Shown piece by piece: positions 24,545-33,703 of a stretch of 64,000 nt of DNA. Made by a program: the position numbers and the translations under genes. Origin of the DNA: an uncultured Craurococcus sp. (GTDB lineage: Bacteria > Pseudomonadota > Alphaproteobacteria > Acetobacterales > Acetobacteraceae). The notes under the pieces were generated by a model. That model had not been told where the DNA came from. It worked only from the letters and a program-made list of their open reading frames with translations, and searched no databases. The stretch is taken from the NCBI GenBank assembly GCA_902805545.1, contig CADCTD010000001.1:1-64000 (forward strand), given 5' to 3'. Within the stretch, counting starts at the first letter, position 1. Each line of letters begins with the position of its first letter.

Positions 24545-24898
24545 TCAGTGCGAGCGCCGGGCCACGCCATCCTTGAGGAAGACCTCAAGCGGCGTGGTGC
24601 CGCTGGCATCGCCCTCAAGGGAGCGCCAGCGGCCATTGGTGCAGAGCACCCCGCCGGCGACCGGCATGGCATCGAAGACCACATGGTTCCGGTACACCGC
24701 GCCGTCCGGCATGGTCGCGGTGAAATCCGTGCTGCAGCTCGCCCCGGAGACGACCGGCCGATAATGCCCGATCATCACCCCGCCGCCGCCGGTGCTCGGG
24801 AAGCTGGGCGTCAGCAGGGGCCAGCGCTCGAAATCCCGCTCCTGCGCCATGGCCGGCAGGGCCGAGCCCATCAGGGCCAGCATCAGCAATCGCCGCAT
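24545..24898 (-). CDS. Hypothetical periplasmic protein
   Basis: A 117-residue protein of unknown family. It has a clear signal peptide (MRRLLMLALMGSALPAMAQ, cleavage near residue 19). The mature part has two Cys (GASCSTDF and GGVLCTNG), which could form one disulfide. The ATG at 24898 was chosen because GGGAGG lies 6 bases upstream; the in-frame start 5 codons earlier lacks this. It lies downstream of spoVR on the same strand, 60 bases away, and could be read through from it. Confidence 0.7.
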   Translation of the reverse strand: MRRLLMLALMGSALPAMAQERDFERWPLLTPSFPSTGGGGVMIGHYRPVVSGASCSTDFTATMPDGAVYRNHVVFDAMPVAGGVLCTNGRWRSLEGDASGTTPLEVFLKDGVARRSH

Positions 24899-24958
24899 CG
24901 CAACCTCCCGCATCCATGCGGAAGGACTACGAACGCGATCGCAGGTTGGATGCGCAGC

Positions 24959-26494
24959 TCAGCGCGGCGGCGAAACCGCATGCTCCCGGAGGCTCGCCCC
25001 CGTCGCCGGATCGACCTCGCGCAGCAGCACGTCATAGCTCCAGAGGCTCGCGAGGTGACGAAGCACCTGCCGCGCCTCCTGCTCCTCCAGCAGCCGCCCG
25101 TCCTGCACCCGATGCTCGAGGATCAGCCGCCGGTCGCCCGCCAGGTCGACATCCACCACCTGGATGTCCGGGTCCATCCAGGCCGGGTCATACTGCTTCG
25201 CCAGCGCCCGCCGCACCCGGCGGTAGCCGCGCTCGTCATGCATGGCATCGACCCGCAGCACAGGCTGCGCCGCATCGTCCTTCAGGTGGAAGAACTTCAT
25301 CTTCCGCATCAGGTGCGGGCTGAGGAATTGCAGGATGAAGCTCTCGTCCCGGAACTCCGCCCAGCCATGCCGCAGCACCGGCATCGGGTCCCCGCAGCCG
25401 GCGAAGTCGGGGAACCACTCGCGGTCCTCCTCCGTCGGCTCGCGGCAGATGCGCTCGATATCCTCCATCATGGCGAAGCCGAGCGCATAGGGATTGATGC
25501 CCGAATAGCGCGGATCGTCGAAATCCGGCTGCATGATGACGCTGGTATGCGAATGCAGCGCCTCCAGCAGCGCCCCGTCGCTCAGCTGCCCCTCCGTATG
25601 CAGCGTGTTGAGGATGCGGTGGTGCACATAGGTTGCGCACCCCTCGTTCATCATCTTGGTCTGCCGCTGCGGGTGGAAATACTGCGCCACGTTGCGGACG
25701 ATGCGGATCACCTCGCGCTGCCAGGGCGCCAGCCTTGGTGCCGACTTCTCGAGGAAATAGAGGACATTCTCCTGCGGCAGCTGCAGCATCGCCCGCCGCT
25801 TCTCGACCTCGTCGGCGCCGATGGCCTGGTTGGCCCGCTCCGGCAGCGTGCTCCAGAGCACGTTGTACATCTGCTCGTCATGCGCCCGGCGCTCGCGCTC
25901 CCGCTGCTCCTCGGAGCGCAGGTCGATGGTCCGCCGGTGATGCCGGTGCACGCCGTAATTCATCAGCGCATGCGCCGAATCGAGCACCCGCTCGACCGCG
26001 ATCTCGCCGTACTTGTCCTCGCAGTCCGCGATGTAGCCCTTGGCGAATTCAAGGTAGTCGAGGATGCCCTTCGCATCCGTCCACTCGCGGAAGATGCGGT
26101 TGTTCCTGAAGAAGTGGTTGTGCCCGAAGGCCGCATGCGCGATCACCAGCGCCTGCAGCGTCGCGGTATTCTCCTCCATCACATAGGAGAGGCAGGGATC
26201 GGAATTGATGACGATCTCATAGGCGAGGCCCCGCAGCCCCTTGCGGTACAGCGCCTCGTGCTGGGCGAATTGCTTGCCGAAGGACCAGTGCCGGTAGAAG
26301 AGCGGCAGGCCGGTGCTGGCATAGGCATCCAGCATTTGCTCCGCGCTGATGATCTCGATCCGGTTCGGGTAGCAGTCGAGGCCGAGGTCGCGGACCGCCA
26401 CCTCCTCGCAGGCATCGTGGATGCGCATGAGGGTGGCGAAGTCCCAGTCCGCCCCTTCGTAGAGCAGGCCGGGCGTGGATACGGGCGCGTTCAT
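24959..26494 (-). CDS. spoVR: SpoVR-family protein
   Basis: A 511-residue protein of the SpoVR/YcgB family. Recognisable blocks are WSFGKQFAQHEALYRKGLRG, EIVINSDPCLSYVMEENT, VIAHAAFGHNHFFRNN and NEGCATYVHHRILNTLH, all strongly conserved. The His-rich segments suggest a metal site, but the activity is unknown. In Bacillus the name comes from a spore-cortex phenotype; in proteobacteria it travels with yeaH and prkA. Its ATG overlaps the yeaH stop (4 bases), so it is the third gene of that operon. Confidence 0.95.
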   Translation of the reverse strand: MNAPVSTPGLLYEGADWDFATLMRIHDACEEVAVRDLGLDCYPNRIEIISAEQMLDAYASTGLPLFYRHWSFGKQFAQHEALYRKGLRGLAYEIVINSDPCLSYVMEENTATLQALVIAHAAFGHNHFFRNNRIFREWTDAKGILDYLEFAKGYIADCEDKYGEIAVERVLDSAHALMNYGVHRHHRRTIDLRSEEQRERERRAHDEQMYNVLWSTLPERANQAIGADEVEKRRAMLQLPQENVLYFLEKSAPRLAPWQREVIRIVRNVAQYFHPQRQTKMMNEGCATYVHHRILNTLHTEGQLSDGALLEALHSHTSVIMQPDFDDPRYSGINPYALGFAMMEDIERICREPTEEDREWFPDFAGCGDPMPVLRHGWAEFRDESFILQFLSPHLMRKMKFFHLKDDAAQPVLRVDAMHDERGYRRVRRALAKQYDPAWMDPDIQVVDVDLAGDRRLILEHRVQDGRLLEEQEARQVLRHLASLWSYDVLLREVDPATGASLREHAVSPPR

Positions 26495-27795
26495 GCCTTG
26501 GCCTCCTCCAGCAATCCGCGCTTGGCGAAGAGTTCGCGGAAGACGGGGAAGATGTCCCGTCGGTTGCGCACCTTCTTCATCGCCATCGGCGCGCCGGCGC
26601 TGACCAGCTGCTCATAGGTCCGCCACAGGTCCGTCGGCCCGCGTGGGAAGCCCGGCATGCCATGCTCGCCGTCGCGCCCGACCTCGATATAGGCATAGTA
26701 CTGGCAGGCCGGCAGGACCTCATCGATCAGCAGCCGCGCCGTGCGCTGGCTGTCGCCGGCGGCGTTGTCGCCATCCGAGGCCTGTGCCGCATAGATGTTC
26801 CAGTCGCTCGGCGGGTAGCGGTCGGCGACCACCTTCCGCATCTCCTCAAGCGCGGTCGAGACCAGGGTCCCGCCCGTCTCCCGGCTGTGGAAGAAGGTCT
26901 CCTCGTCGACCTCCGCCGCCTCATGGGTATGGCGGATGAAGACGATGTCCACATGCTTGTAGCGGCGCTGCAGGAAGATATAGAGCAGCGTATAGAAGCG
27001 CTTGGCGAGGTCCTTCATGTCCTCGGTCATGCTGCCCGAGACATCCATCAGGCAGAACATGACGGCCCGCGCCACCGGGCGGGGCACCGGCTCGAACCGT
27101 CGGTAGCGCACGTCGATCGGGTCGATCCAGGGAATGCGCTGGCTCCGCTTGAGCTGCACCTCCAGCTCCGCCTTCAGCTCCGCGATCCTCTCCTCGCTCC
27201 CCGGCTGCCCCTCCAGGCTGGCGATCTCCGCCTCCAGCGCCGCAACCGCTTCCGGCTTCGGCCGCTTCAGGGCGATCCGCCGCGACAGGCTGTTCCGCAT
27301 GGTCCGGGCGAGAGAGAGGTTTGCTGGTGTCCCCGCCACCGAATACCCCGCCCGGTGCCAGGCCGGGTCCGCGCCCTCGACCAGCCGCCGCTTGGCGAGG
27401 TCCGGCAGTTCCAGATCATCGAGGAAGAGCGACAGGAACTCCTCCCGCGTCAGGACGAAGCGGAAGGCATCCTCCCCGCCGCCCTCGGGCGAGCCTTCGG
27501 AGCCCCCTCCGCCGCCCCCGCTCGGCGGACGCTGGATCTCGTCCCCCTCGCGGTACTCCTTGTTGCCCGGCAACACATGGTCGCGCAGGCCGCCGGCGCC
27601 ATGGTGGAAGCTCGGCTCGCGGATGCCGTGCAGGGGGATCGAGACCTCGCCCCCCTCATCGGCGCTGCGGATGTCCCGTTTGGCAGAGGCGTCCCGCACC
27701 GCCTCCTGCACCAGGGCTTTCGCCCGGCGCAGGAAACGCTGCCGGTTGGGCAGGCTACGGCCGCTTGGATTCAGCCGGCGGTCCAGGATCTGCAT
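26491..27795 (-). CDS. yeaH: YeaH/YhbH family protein (DUF444)
   Basis: A 434-residue protein matching YeaH. The conserved start (DRRLNPSGRSLPNRQRFLRR) is present. A von Willebrand A-like domain follows in the C-terminal half, with a MIDAS-type motif CLMDVSGSMTEDMKDLAKRF and the FIRHTHEAAEVDEETFF block. A Gly/Ser-rich linker around residue 95-105 separates the parts. In Enterobacteria YeaH works with the kinase YeaG (PrkA) in starvation and stress survival; the partner gene is 30 bases upstream here. Confidence 0.95.
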   Translation of the reverse strand: MQILDRRLNPSGRSLPNRQRFLRRAKALVQEAVRDASAKRDIRSADEGGEVSIPLHGIREPSFHHGAGGLRDHVLPGNKEYREGDEIQRPPSGGGGGGSEGSPEGGGEDAFRFVLTREEFLSLFLDDLELPDLAKRRLVEGADPAWHRAGYSVAGTPANLSLARTMRNSLSRRIALKRPKPEAVAALEAEIASLEGQPGSEERIAELKAELEVQLKRSQRIPWIDPIDVRYRRFEPVPRPVARAVMFCLMDVSGSMTEDMKDLAKRFYTLLYIFLQRRYKHVDIVFIRHTHEAAEVDEETFFHSRETGGTLVSTALEEMRKVVADRYPPSDWNIYAAQASDGDNAAGDSQRTARLLIDEVLPACQYYAYIEVGRDGEHGMPGFPRGPTDLWRTYEQLVSAGAPMAMKKVRNRRDIFPVFRELFAKRGLLEEAKA

Positions 27796-27825
27796 CGAGC
27801 AGGCGCCTCGCGGTCCAGTTCTGGG

Positions 27826-29772
27826 TCAGCCGGCCTGCTTCACGCGCATGTACCATTCGACAAGCCGGCGTACCTGTCTCTCGGTATAGCCCCTTGAGAC
27901 CATGCGTTGCACGAACTCCCCGTGCTTCTTCTCGCTCTCGCCATCCTTCTTCGAGCCGAAGGAGATCACCGGCAACAGGTCCTCCACCTGGCTGAACATG
28001 CGCCGTTCGATCACCTCCCGGATCTTCTCGTAGGACGTCCAGGAGGGGTTGCGCCCGCCCCGGTTAGCCCGGGCGCGGAGGGCGAATTTCACAACCTCGT
28101 TGCGGAAGTCCTTCGGATTGGCGATGCCGGCCGGCTTCTCGATCTTGGTGAGCTCCTGGTTCAGCAGCTCCCGGTTCATCATCTGGCCGGTATCCGGGTC
28201 CTTGAAGTCCATGTCCTCGACCCAGGCATCGGCATAGGCGACGTAGCGGTCGAAGAGGTTCTGGCCGTAGTCGTTGTACGACTCGAGATAGGCCTTCTGG
28301 ATCTCGTTGCCGATGAACTCGGCATAGCGCGGGGCCAGCTCGCCCTTGATGAACTCGAGGTAGCGCTTCTCCGTCTCGTCCGGCAGCTGCTCGCGCCGGA
28401 TGGTCTGCTCCAGCACATACATCAGGTGGACGGGGTCGGCCGCGATCTCGGTCGTGTCGTAGTTGAAGGCAGCCGCCAGCACCTTGAAGGCGAAGCGGGT
28501 CGAGGCCCCTTCCATCCCCTCGTCGGGCCCGGCCGCATCCCGGTATTCCTGCAGGTTCTTCGCCCGCGGGTCCGTCTCCTTCAGCGACTCGCCGTCATAG
28601 ACCCGCATCTTGGCGTAGATGTTGGAGTTCTCGTGCTTCTTCAGCCGCGAGAGCACCGTGAACCGCGCCAGCATCTCAAGCGTCGCCGGTGCGCAGGGCG
28701 AGGCCGAGAGCTCCGAGGAGGACACCAGCTTGTCGTAGATCTTCTGCTCCTCGGTGACGCGAAGGCAGTAGGGCACCTTGATGACGTAGATGCGGTCGAT
28801 GAAGGCTTCGTTGTTCTTGTTGTTCTTGAAGCTCTGCCACTCCGACTCGTTGCTGTGGGCCAGGATGATGCCCTGGAAGGGCAGGGCGCCGATATTCTCG
28901 GTGCCGATGTAATTGCCCTCCTGCGTTGCCGTCAGCAGCGGGTGGAGCATCTTGATCGGCGCCTTGAACATCTCGACGAATTCCAGGACGCCCTGGTTCG
29001 CCCGGTTTAGGCCGCCGGAGAAGCTGTAGGCATCCGGATCGTTCTGCCCGAACATCTCGAGCTTCCGGATATCGACCTTGCCGACCAGGGAGGAGATGTC
29101 CTGGTTGTTCTCGTCGCCCGGCTCGGTCTTGGCGATGGCGATCTGCCGGAGGCGGGACGGCCTGACCTTCGCCACCCGGAATTGCGAGATGTCGCCGCCG
29201 AGGGCATCCAGCCGCTTCAGCGCCCAGGGGCTCATCAGCCCGGTGAGGCGGCGCCGAGGGATGCCGTAGCGCTCCTCGAGCATCGAGCCCATCCGCTCCG
29301 GGTCGAACAGGCCGAGCGGACTCTCGAAGACCGGGCTCATCTCGTCGCCCGCCTTCAGCACATAGATCGGCTCGGCCTCCATCAGCGCCTTCAGTCGCTC
29401 GGCGAGCGAGGACTTACCGCCGCCCACCGGCCCCAGGAGGTAGAGGATCTGCTTGCGCTCTTCCAACCCTTGGGCGGCATGGCGGAAGAAGCCGACGATC
29501 CGCTCGATCGTCTCCTCCATCCCGTAGAATTCGGAGAAGGCCGGATAGACGCGGATGGTCCGGTTCAGGAAGATCCGCCCAAGCCTGACATCCTTGGCGG
29601 TATCGACGACCATCGGCTCGCCGATGGCCTTGAGGATGCGTTCCGGGGCACTCGCGTAGAAACCCGGATCCTTCCGGCAGCCTTCCAGATATTCCGAGAT
29701 GGACATGTCTGTCTCGCGCCGGGATTCATAGGCCCTGGCGTAATCGGCGAAGATGTCCTGCATGCTGTTCAT
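27826..29772 (-). CDS. prkA: PrkA-type serine protein kinase / AAA ATPase
   Basis: A 648-residue protein of the PrkA (YeaG) family, the usual size. The N-terminal AAA module has Walker A LLGPVGGGKSSLAERL and a later GIILAHSNESEWQSFKNN region; the C-terminal part is the PrkA domain. Blocks such as DIFADYARAYESRRETDMSI and MFGQNDPDAYSFSGGLNRAN are diagnostic. It was first described as a serine kinase, though ATPase/protease-like activity has also been reported for Bacillus PrkA. ATG 29772 was chosen; MQDIF at 29763 is the alternative. A 405-base leader precedes it. Confidence 0.95.
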   Translation of the reverse strand: MNSMQDIFADYARAYESRRETDMSISEYLEGCRKDPGFYASAPERILKAIGEPMVVDTAKDVRLGRIFLNRTIRVYPAFSEFYGMEETIERIVGFFRHAAQGLEERKQILYLLGPVGGGKSSLAERLKALMEAEPIYVLKAGDEMSPVFESPLGLFDPERMGSMLEERYGIPRRRLTGLMSPWALKRLDALGGDISQFRVAKVRPSRLRQIAIAKTEPGDENNQDISSLVGKVDIRKLEMFGQNDPDAYSFSGGLNRANQGVLEFVEMFKAPIKMLHPLLTATQEGNYIGTENIGALPFQGIILAHSNESEWQSFKNNKNNEAFIDRIYVIKVPYCLRVTEEQKIYDKLVSSSELSASPCAPATLEMLARFTVLSRLKKHENSNIYAKMRVYDGESLKETDPRAKNLQEYRDAAGPDEGMEGASTRFAFKVLAAAFNYDTTEIAADPVHLMYVLEQTIRREQLPDETEKRYLEFIKGELAPRYAEFIGNEIQKAYLESYNDYGQNLFDRYVAYADAWVEDMDFKDPDTGQMMNRELLNQELTKIEKPAGIANPKDFRNEVVKFALRARANRGGRNPSWTSYEKIREVIERRMFSQVEDLLPVISFGSKKDGESEKKHGEFVQRMVSRGYTERQVRRLVEWYMRVKQAG

Positions 29773-30177
29773 CGGCCGCCCCTGCAAGCGCTGCCAGTTA
29801 GATGGCAACGCAGACAGTGTGCGGAATGGGCCAGCCGAGTGCGGTAAACTTTTATTGCTGCGGCGCACCGCGTTCCTGTAGACTGCAAATCACGGGAAGG
29901 GGAGGGCAGGGCAGCAGCCCTCCGCAGACCGCTGGCACGCGCCTGCTCCAAGTCATGGGCAGGGGTCGCCGCCGCGGTGGCAAATCACCATCGGCCACTC
30001 GGTCTGTGACACTTCATGACAGGACATGCCTGGCACGAAATCACGATTCACCAAGCCTTGCGTAGTCGCTGTAACATTTCGATACCGGGCTGCATAACGC
30101 CAGTAACCATGCGCAGCCGCCGGCCCATTGCGCCGGCGGATAGCCTTGCAACTATCTAGCAATCCCCGCGCCAGCGA
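29773..30177. other. 405-base intergenic region before prkA
   Basis: No credible gene is seen. The region is noticeably richer in A/T than its neighbours, for example GGTAAACTTTTATTGCTG near 29842-29859. It must hold the prkA promoter (minus strand). I looked for a -24/-12 sigma54 site: TGGCACG occurs at 29934 and 30030 on the plus strand only, without a correctly spaced TGC element. A hairpin near the right end is listed separately. Confidence 0.6.
30117..30139 (-). terminator. Hairpin downstream of SDR gene
   Basis: CCGCCGGC (30117-30124) and GCCGGCGG (30132-30139) form a perfect 8-bp stem with a 7-base loop, 38 bases past the stop of the minus-strand SDR gene. It is followed by no T-tract. 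It may insulate prkA from the SDR transcript. Confidence 0.45.
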
Positions 30178-30969
30178 CTAGTCTTCCGCGTTGGCCGGCA
30201 CGCCGCAGGTGACGCCGCCGTCGATGACGATGCTCTGCCCGGTCATGAAGCTCCCCGCCGGCGAGGCGAGGAATACGGCCGCCCCGGCGATCTCGTCCGG
30301 CTCCCCGATCCGCTTCAGCGGCGTGTCCCGCGTCCGCTTCTTGTAGTTCGCCGGATCCTCCCAGAGCGCCCGGGCGAAGTCGGTTCTGACGAGCCCCGGC
30401 GCGATGCAGTTCACCCGGATGTTCTTAGGCCCCCACTCGCAGGCCAGGTTCCGTGCCAGCTGCAGGTCCGCCGCCTTGGTGATCGCATAGGCGCCGAGAT
30501 TGACCGAGCCGCGGTACCCCCCGATGGAGGAAATGATGACGATCGCCCCGCCCCCGCGCGCCTCCATGCTCGGGATGCACATATGCGACAGCCACATGTT
30601 CGACTTGATGTTGGTCGCCATCATCTTGTCGAAGACCTCGTCGGGGATGCCCATGGCCGGCCCGAAATGCGGGTTGATCGCCGCGTTGCAGACCAGGATG
30701 TCGACCCCGCCCCAACGCGCGATGGTCTCGTCCGCGAGCGCCTGCAGTTCCGGCTTCCGCCCGATATTGCAGGCCATGGCCACCGCCTCGCCCCCCTTGG
30801 CCGTGATGCCGTCCACCACGACTTGGCAGGCATCGAGCTTGCGGGAGGACACGACCACCTTCGCCCCGTGCTCCGCCATCCGCTCCGCGATCGCCCGGCC
30901 GATGCCGCGCGACCCGCCGGTGACGATGGCGACCTTGCCGCTGAGATCGAAGAGCGGGGATGAGGGCAT
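30178..30969 (-). CDS. Short-chain dehydrogenase/reductase
   Basis: A 263-residue classical SDR: TGGSRGIGRAIAERMAEHGA for NAD(P), LVCNAAINPHFG in place of NNAG, and catalytic Tyr-x3-Lys in AYAITKAADLQLARN. The GASRKLD-like position reads VSSRKLDACQ, suggesting NADP preference. Substrate unknown; some close-looking relatives are annotated as glucose or 3-oxoacyl reductases. It stands alone, with 100 bases to the divergent phosphatase gene. Confidence 0.9.
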   Translation of the reverse strand: MPSSPLFDLSGKVAIVTGGSRGIGRAIAERMAEHGAKVVVSSRKLDACQVVVDGITAKGGEAVAMACNIGRKPELQALADETIARWGGVDILVCNAAINPHFGPAMGIPDEVFDKMMATNIKSNMWLSHMCIPSMEARGGGAIVIISSIGGYRGSVNLGAYAITKAADLQLARNLACEWGPKNIRVNCIAPGLVRTDFARALWEDPANYKKRTRDTPLKRIGEPDEIAGAAVFLASPAGSFMTGQSIVIDGGVTCGVPANAED

Positions 30970-31069
30970 CGGGACGTTCCTCCGTGGTTGTTGAGGGAAG
31001 TGTCCCCGCCGCTTCCGCCCCGCGTCAACCTGCTACAACCATCCCCCTGCACCGCCGAGGAGATGCGAG

Positions 31070-31819
31070 ATGACCGAAAGCCTGCCCGTTGCCATCCCCC
31101 TCGACGGCGCCTCCAACCTGCGTGACCTCGGCGGCTGGGTGATGGCCGATGGCCGTCGCCTCCGCCGCGGCCGCCTCTACCGCTCGGCGACGCTGGCCCA
31201 TCTGACCGAGCGCGACGTGGCGACCGTCGCCGGCCTCGGCCTGCGGACCGTCTGCGACCTCCGTGGCGTGGAGGAGGCCGCGCACCGCCCCTCCCGCCTG
31301 CCCGACGGCGCCGAGCGCATCCACCTCCCCATCGAGCCGACCGTCGGCGCCTCGCTCGCCGACCTCATGCGGCGCGAGCTGTCCACCGGCGAGGATGTCG
31401 TCGACCTCCTCCGCCGCGCCTATCTCGACTACGGCACCCGCTTCATCGGCGCCTATCGCAACCTGTTCGACCTGCTCCTCGAGCCTGACCGCCACGCACT
31501 GCTCTTCCACTGCTCCGCCGGCAAGGACCGAACAGGGCTCGCCGCCGCGCTGATCCTCACCGCCCTCGGCGCCGCCCGCGAGACGGTGATGGAGGACTAC
31601 CGCGCCACCGACCGCATCTGGCGCCGCGACCTGGCCCTGCCTCCCGGCACGCCCAAGCCCCTGGCGGATGCGCTCTATGCCACCCATCCCGAGCTGCTGG
31701 AAGCTGCGCTCGACGCCGCCGTCGAGGCCCATGGCGGCGCCATGCCGCTGCTGCTCGAGCGCGGGCTCGGCCTCACCGCCCCGCGCCTCGCCCGGCTCCG
31801 CGACCTGCTTCTGGAATGA
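31070..31819 (+). CDS. Tyrosine-protein phosphatase family protein
   Basis: A 249-residue dual-specificity-like phosphatase. The P-loop is HCSAGKDRTGLAAAL with nucleophile Cys148. The upstream NLRDLGGW, RRGRLYRSATLAHLT and VCDLRGVEEAA segments are the family's N-terminal signature. Members include lipid and protein-tyrosine phosphatases such as Mycobacterium PtpB. There is no signal peptide. GAGGAG sits before the ATG. Its TGA abuts the TCA of the convergent SDR gene with no spacer (TGATCA). Confidence 0.88.
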   Translation: MTESLPVAIPLDGASNLRDLGGWVMADGRRLRRGRLYRSATLAHLTERDVATVAGLGLRTVCDLRGVEEAAHRPSRLPDGAERIHLPIEPTVGASLADLMRRELSTGEDVVDLLRRAYLDYGTRFIGAYRNLFDLLLEPDRHALLFHCSAGKDRTGLAAALILTALGAARETVMEDYRATDRIWRRDLALPPGTPKPLADALYATHPELLEAALDAAVEAHGGAMPLLLERGLGLTAPRLARLRDLLLE

Positions 31820-32557
31820 TCAGGGCATATAGCCGCCGCCGTTGACGTGATAGACCTGCCCGGTGATCCAGGCCGCCCCGGGCGAGGCCAGGAACACCGC
31901 CATGTCGGCGATATCCTCCGGCCGCCCGAGCCGCCCGAGCGGCAGGGCCGCCCCCATCGCCCGCACTTCCTCATCGGTATTGCCATGGCGCGGCTGCGCC
32001 GTATCGGTGAGGCCCGGCGCGACCGCATTCACCCGGATGCCATGCGGCGCCAGCGCCAGCGCCATGGAGCGGGTGATGCCGACCACGCCGTTCTTGGTCG
32101 CGCTGTAATGCACCCCGACCGGCGTCCCCCGCACCGCGGAGGAGGCGAGGTTGACGATGCAGCCCTCCACCCCCTTCGCCACCATCGCCCGGGCCGCCGC
32201 CTGGGCACAGAAGACGCTGCCCTTCAGGTTCACGGCGAAGACCTGGTCCCACTCCCTCTCCTCCATCTCGAGGAATCCGGTCCGCGGAAAGATCCCCGCA
32301 TTGTTGACCAGCACCTCGACGGTCCCGATCCCGGCGGCGGCCTCCTCGACCAGCGCCGCGCAGGCCGCCGCCCCCGCGCCGACATCGCCCTGGACGAGCA
32401 CGGCCTTCCGCCCCGCCGCCCGCACACCCTCGGCGACGGCCTCCGCCGCCACCCGGTCATCCAGCCAGTTGATGGCCACGTCATGCCCCGCCGCCGCCAG
32501 CGCCAGCGCGCAGGCCCGCCCGATCCCCTGCTGCGCCCCCGTCACCAAGGCCACCAT
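31820..32557 (-). CDS. Short-chain dehydrogenase/reductase
   Basis: A 245-residue SDR with TGAQQGIGRACALALAAAGH, LVNNAGIFPRTG, and Tyr-x3-Lys in HYSATKNGVVGIT. It ends WITGQVYHVNGGGYMP. The start at 32557 has GGAGG 8 bases upstream; a GTG 5 codons earlier would lie inside that site. It follows the TRAP binding-protein gene by 44 bases on the same strand, so the two are likely one transcript. Confidence 0.9.
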   Translation of the reverse strand: MVALVTGAQQGIGRACALALAAAGHDVAINWLDDRVAAEAVAEGVRAAGRKAVLVQGDVGAGAAACAALVEEAAAGIGTVEVLVNNAGIFPRTGFLEMEEREWDQVFAVNLKGSVFCAQAAARAMVAKGVEGCIVNLASSAVRGTPVGVHYSATKNGVVGITRSMALALAPHGIRVNAVAPGLTDTAQPRHGNTDEEVRAMGAALPLGRLGRPEDIADMAVFLASPGAAWITGQVYHVNGGGYMP

Positions 32558-32601
32558 GCTTCGATCCTCCACCCATGCTGCGACGCACTATGCGGCCCGG
32601 C

Positions 32602-33585
32602 TCAGCGGCTGAGGAGGGCCCGGTACCGCTCCAGCATCTGCCCGCCGTCATTCCCGGCCCGGCCGAGCCATTCCCGCGTCTGCGCCTCGCCGATGGCGCG
32701 GAGCTGCGTCTGCATCGCAGGCGTCGCGCCCACCACCTGCACCCCGTGGCTGCGCAGTTTCCCGACCATCTCGACCTCCGCCGCGCGCGAGTACTCCGCC
32801 CCGCGCGCCTCCGCCCGCCCCGCCGCCTCCGTCACCGCCGCCCTCAGCGCCGGGTCGAGCGCGGCCAGCGCCCGGCTATTGGCAAAGACCGCATTGCGCG
32901 GCCGCATCCCGCCCACATCGGTGAAGTGGCGCGAGAAATCCCAGGCGCTCGCATCCACCCCCGTCTGTGCCGAGGTGAAGAGCACATTGACCACATTGGT
33001 GGCGAAGGCCTGCGGGATCTCCGGCACCTGCACCGTCACCGGCTGCGCCCCGAGCAGCTCGGCGAAGCGGAAGGTCAGGTTGTTGAAGGCCCGGAGCCTC
33101 GTCCCCTTCAGCGCCTCGACGGATTGCAGCGGCTCCCGCGTGTAGAAGCCCTGGCCGGTCCAGTTGACCATGTAGAGCAGGGTCAGCCCCTGCCGCTCGA
33201 ACCGGGCGCGGATATAGGGCTCCGTCGCCCGGTGCAGCGCCCCCGCCGCCGCGACCGTGTCGGCCAGGAAGGGCACGCTGTCGACCTCGAAGAACGGGTC
33301 TTCATTGCCATAGGCCGAGAGCAGGATCTCGCCGAGCTGCACCTGCCCCGTCTGCACCCCGCGCTTGATTTGCGGCATCGCCAGCAGCGTGCCGTTGGGA
33401 TGCGCCTGCACGGCAAGCCTGCCGGCCGTCGCCTGCTCGATATCGGCGAGGAAGGCCCGCACGTTGCGGGTGTGGAAATTGGCCTCCGCATAGGGCGTCG
33501 CCATCACCCAGCGGGTCTGCGCCGCGGCCGATGCCGCGACCAGGCCAAGCGCCGCGCCGGCGAGCGCGGTGAACAGGCGATGCAT
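32602..33585 (-). CDS. TRAP transporter substrate-binding protein (DctP family)
   Basis: A 327-residue periplasmic binding protein. The signal peptide is MHRLFTALAGAALGLVAASA with cleavage near AAAQ. The body has the DctP features: FLADIEQATAGRLAVQAHPN, LRAFNNLTFRFAELLGAQPV with the conserved Arg contacting carboxylates, and VNVLFTSAQTGVDA. TRAP systems import organic acids with the ion gradient, but no DctQ or DctM membrane subunit is in the window, so this is an orphan. GGGAGGA precedes the ATG. It is divergent from the five-gene dehydrogenase operon. Confidence 0.88.
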   Translation of the reverse strand: MHRLFTALAGAALGLVAASAAAQTRWVMATPYAEANFHTRNVRAFLADIEQATAGRLAVQAHPNGTLLAMPQIKRGVQTGQVQLGEILLSAYGNEDPFFEVDSVPFLADTVAAAGALHRATEPYIRARFERQGLTLLYMVNWTGQGFYTREPLQSVEALKGTRLRAFNNLTFRFAELLGAQPVTVQVPEIPQAFATNVVNVLFTSAQTGVDASAWDFSRHFTDVGGMRPRNAVFANSRALAALDPALRAAVTEAAGRAEARGAEYSRAAEVEMVGKLRSHGVQVVGATPAMQTQLRAIGEAQTREWLGRAGNDGGQMLERYRALLSR

Positions 33586-33703
33586 GACGAGTCCTCCCTC
33601 CGCCGCGTTCCCCGCGGCCATGGCGGGAAAGGCTGTCCCACTGCCGCCTCCGCTGGCAAGGGGGGGCCTGGACCGCGCCGCCGCTCGGTGTAGCCTGCCA
33701 GGC

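Noticed and set aside
24431-26617. A 728-codon plus-strand open frame
   Set aside because: It is antisense to spoVR and the small periplasmic protein gene; the spoVR frame carries conserved motifs throughout.
29934-30040. TGGCACG elements resembling the -24 part of sigma54 promoters
   Set aside because: Both are on the plus strand, away from prkA, and neither has a TTGC-type -12 element at the required spacing.
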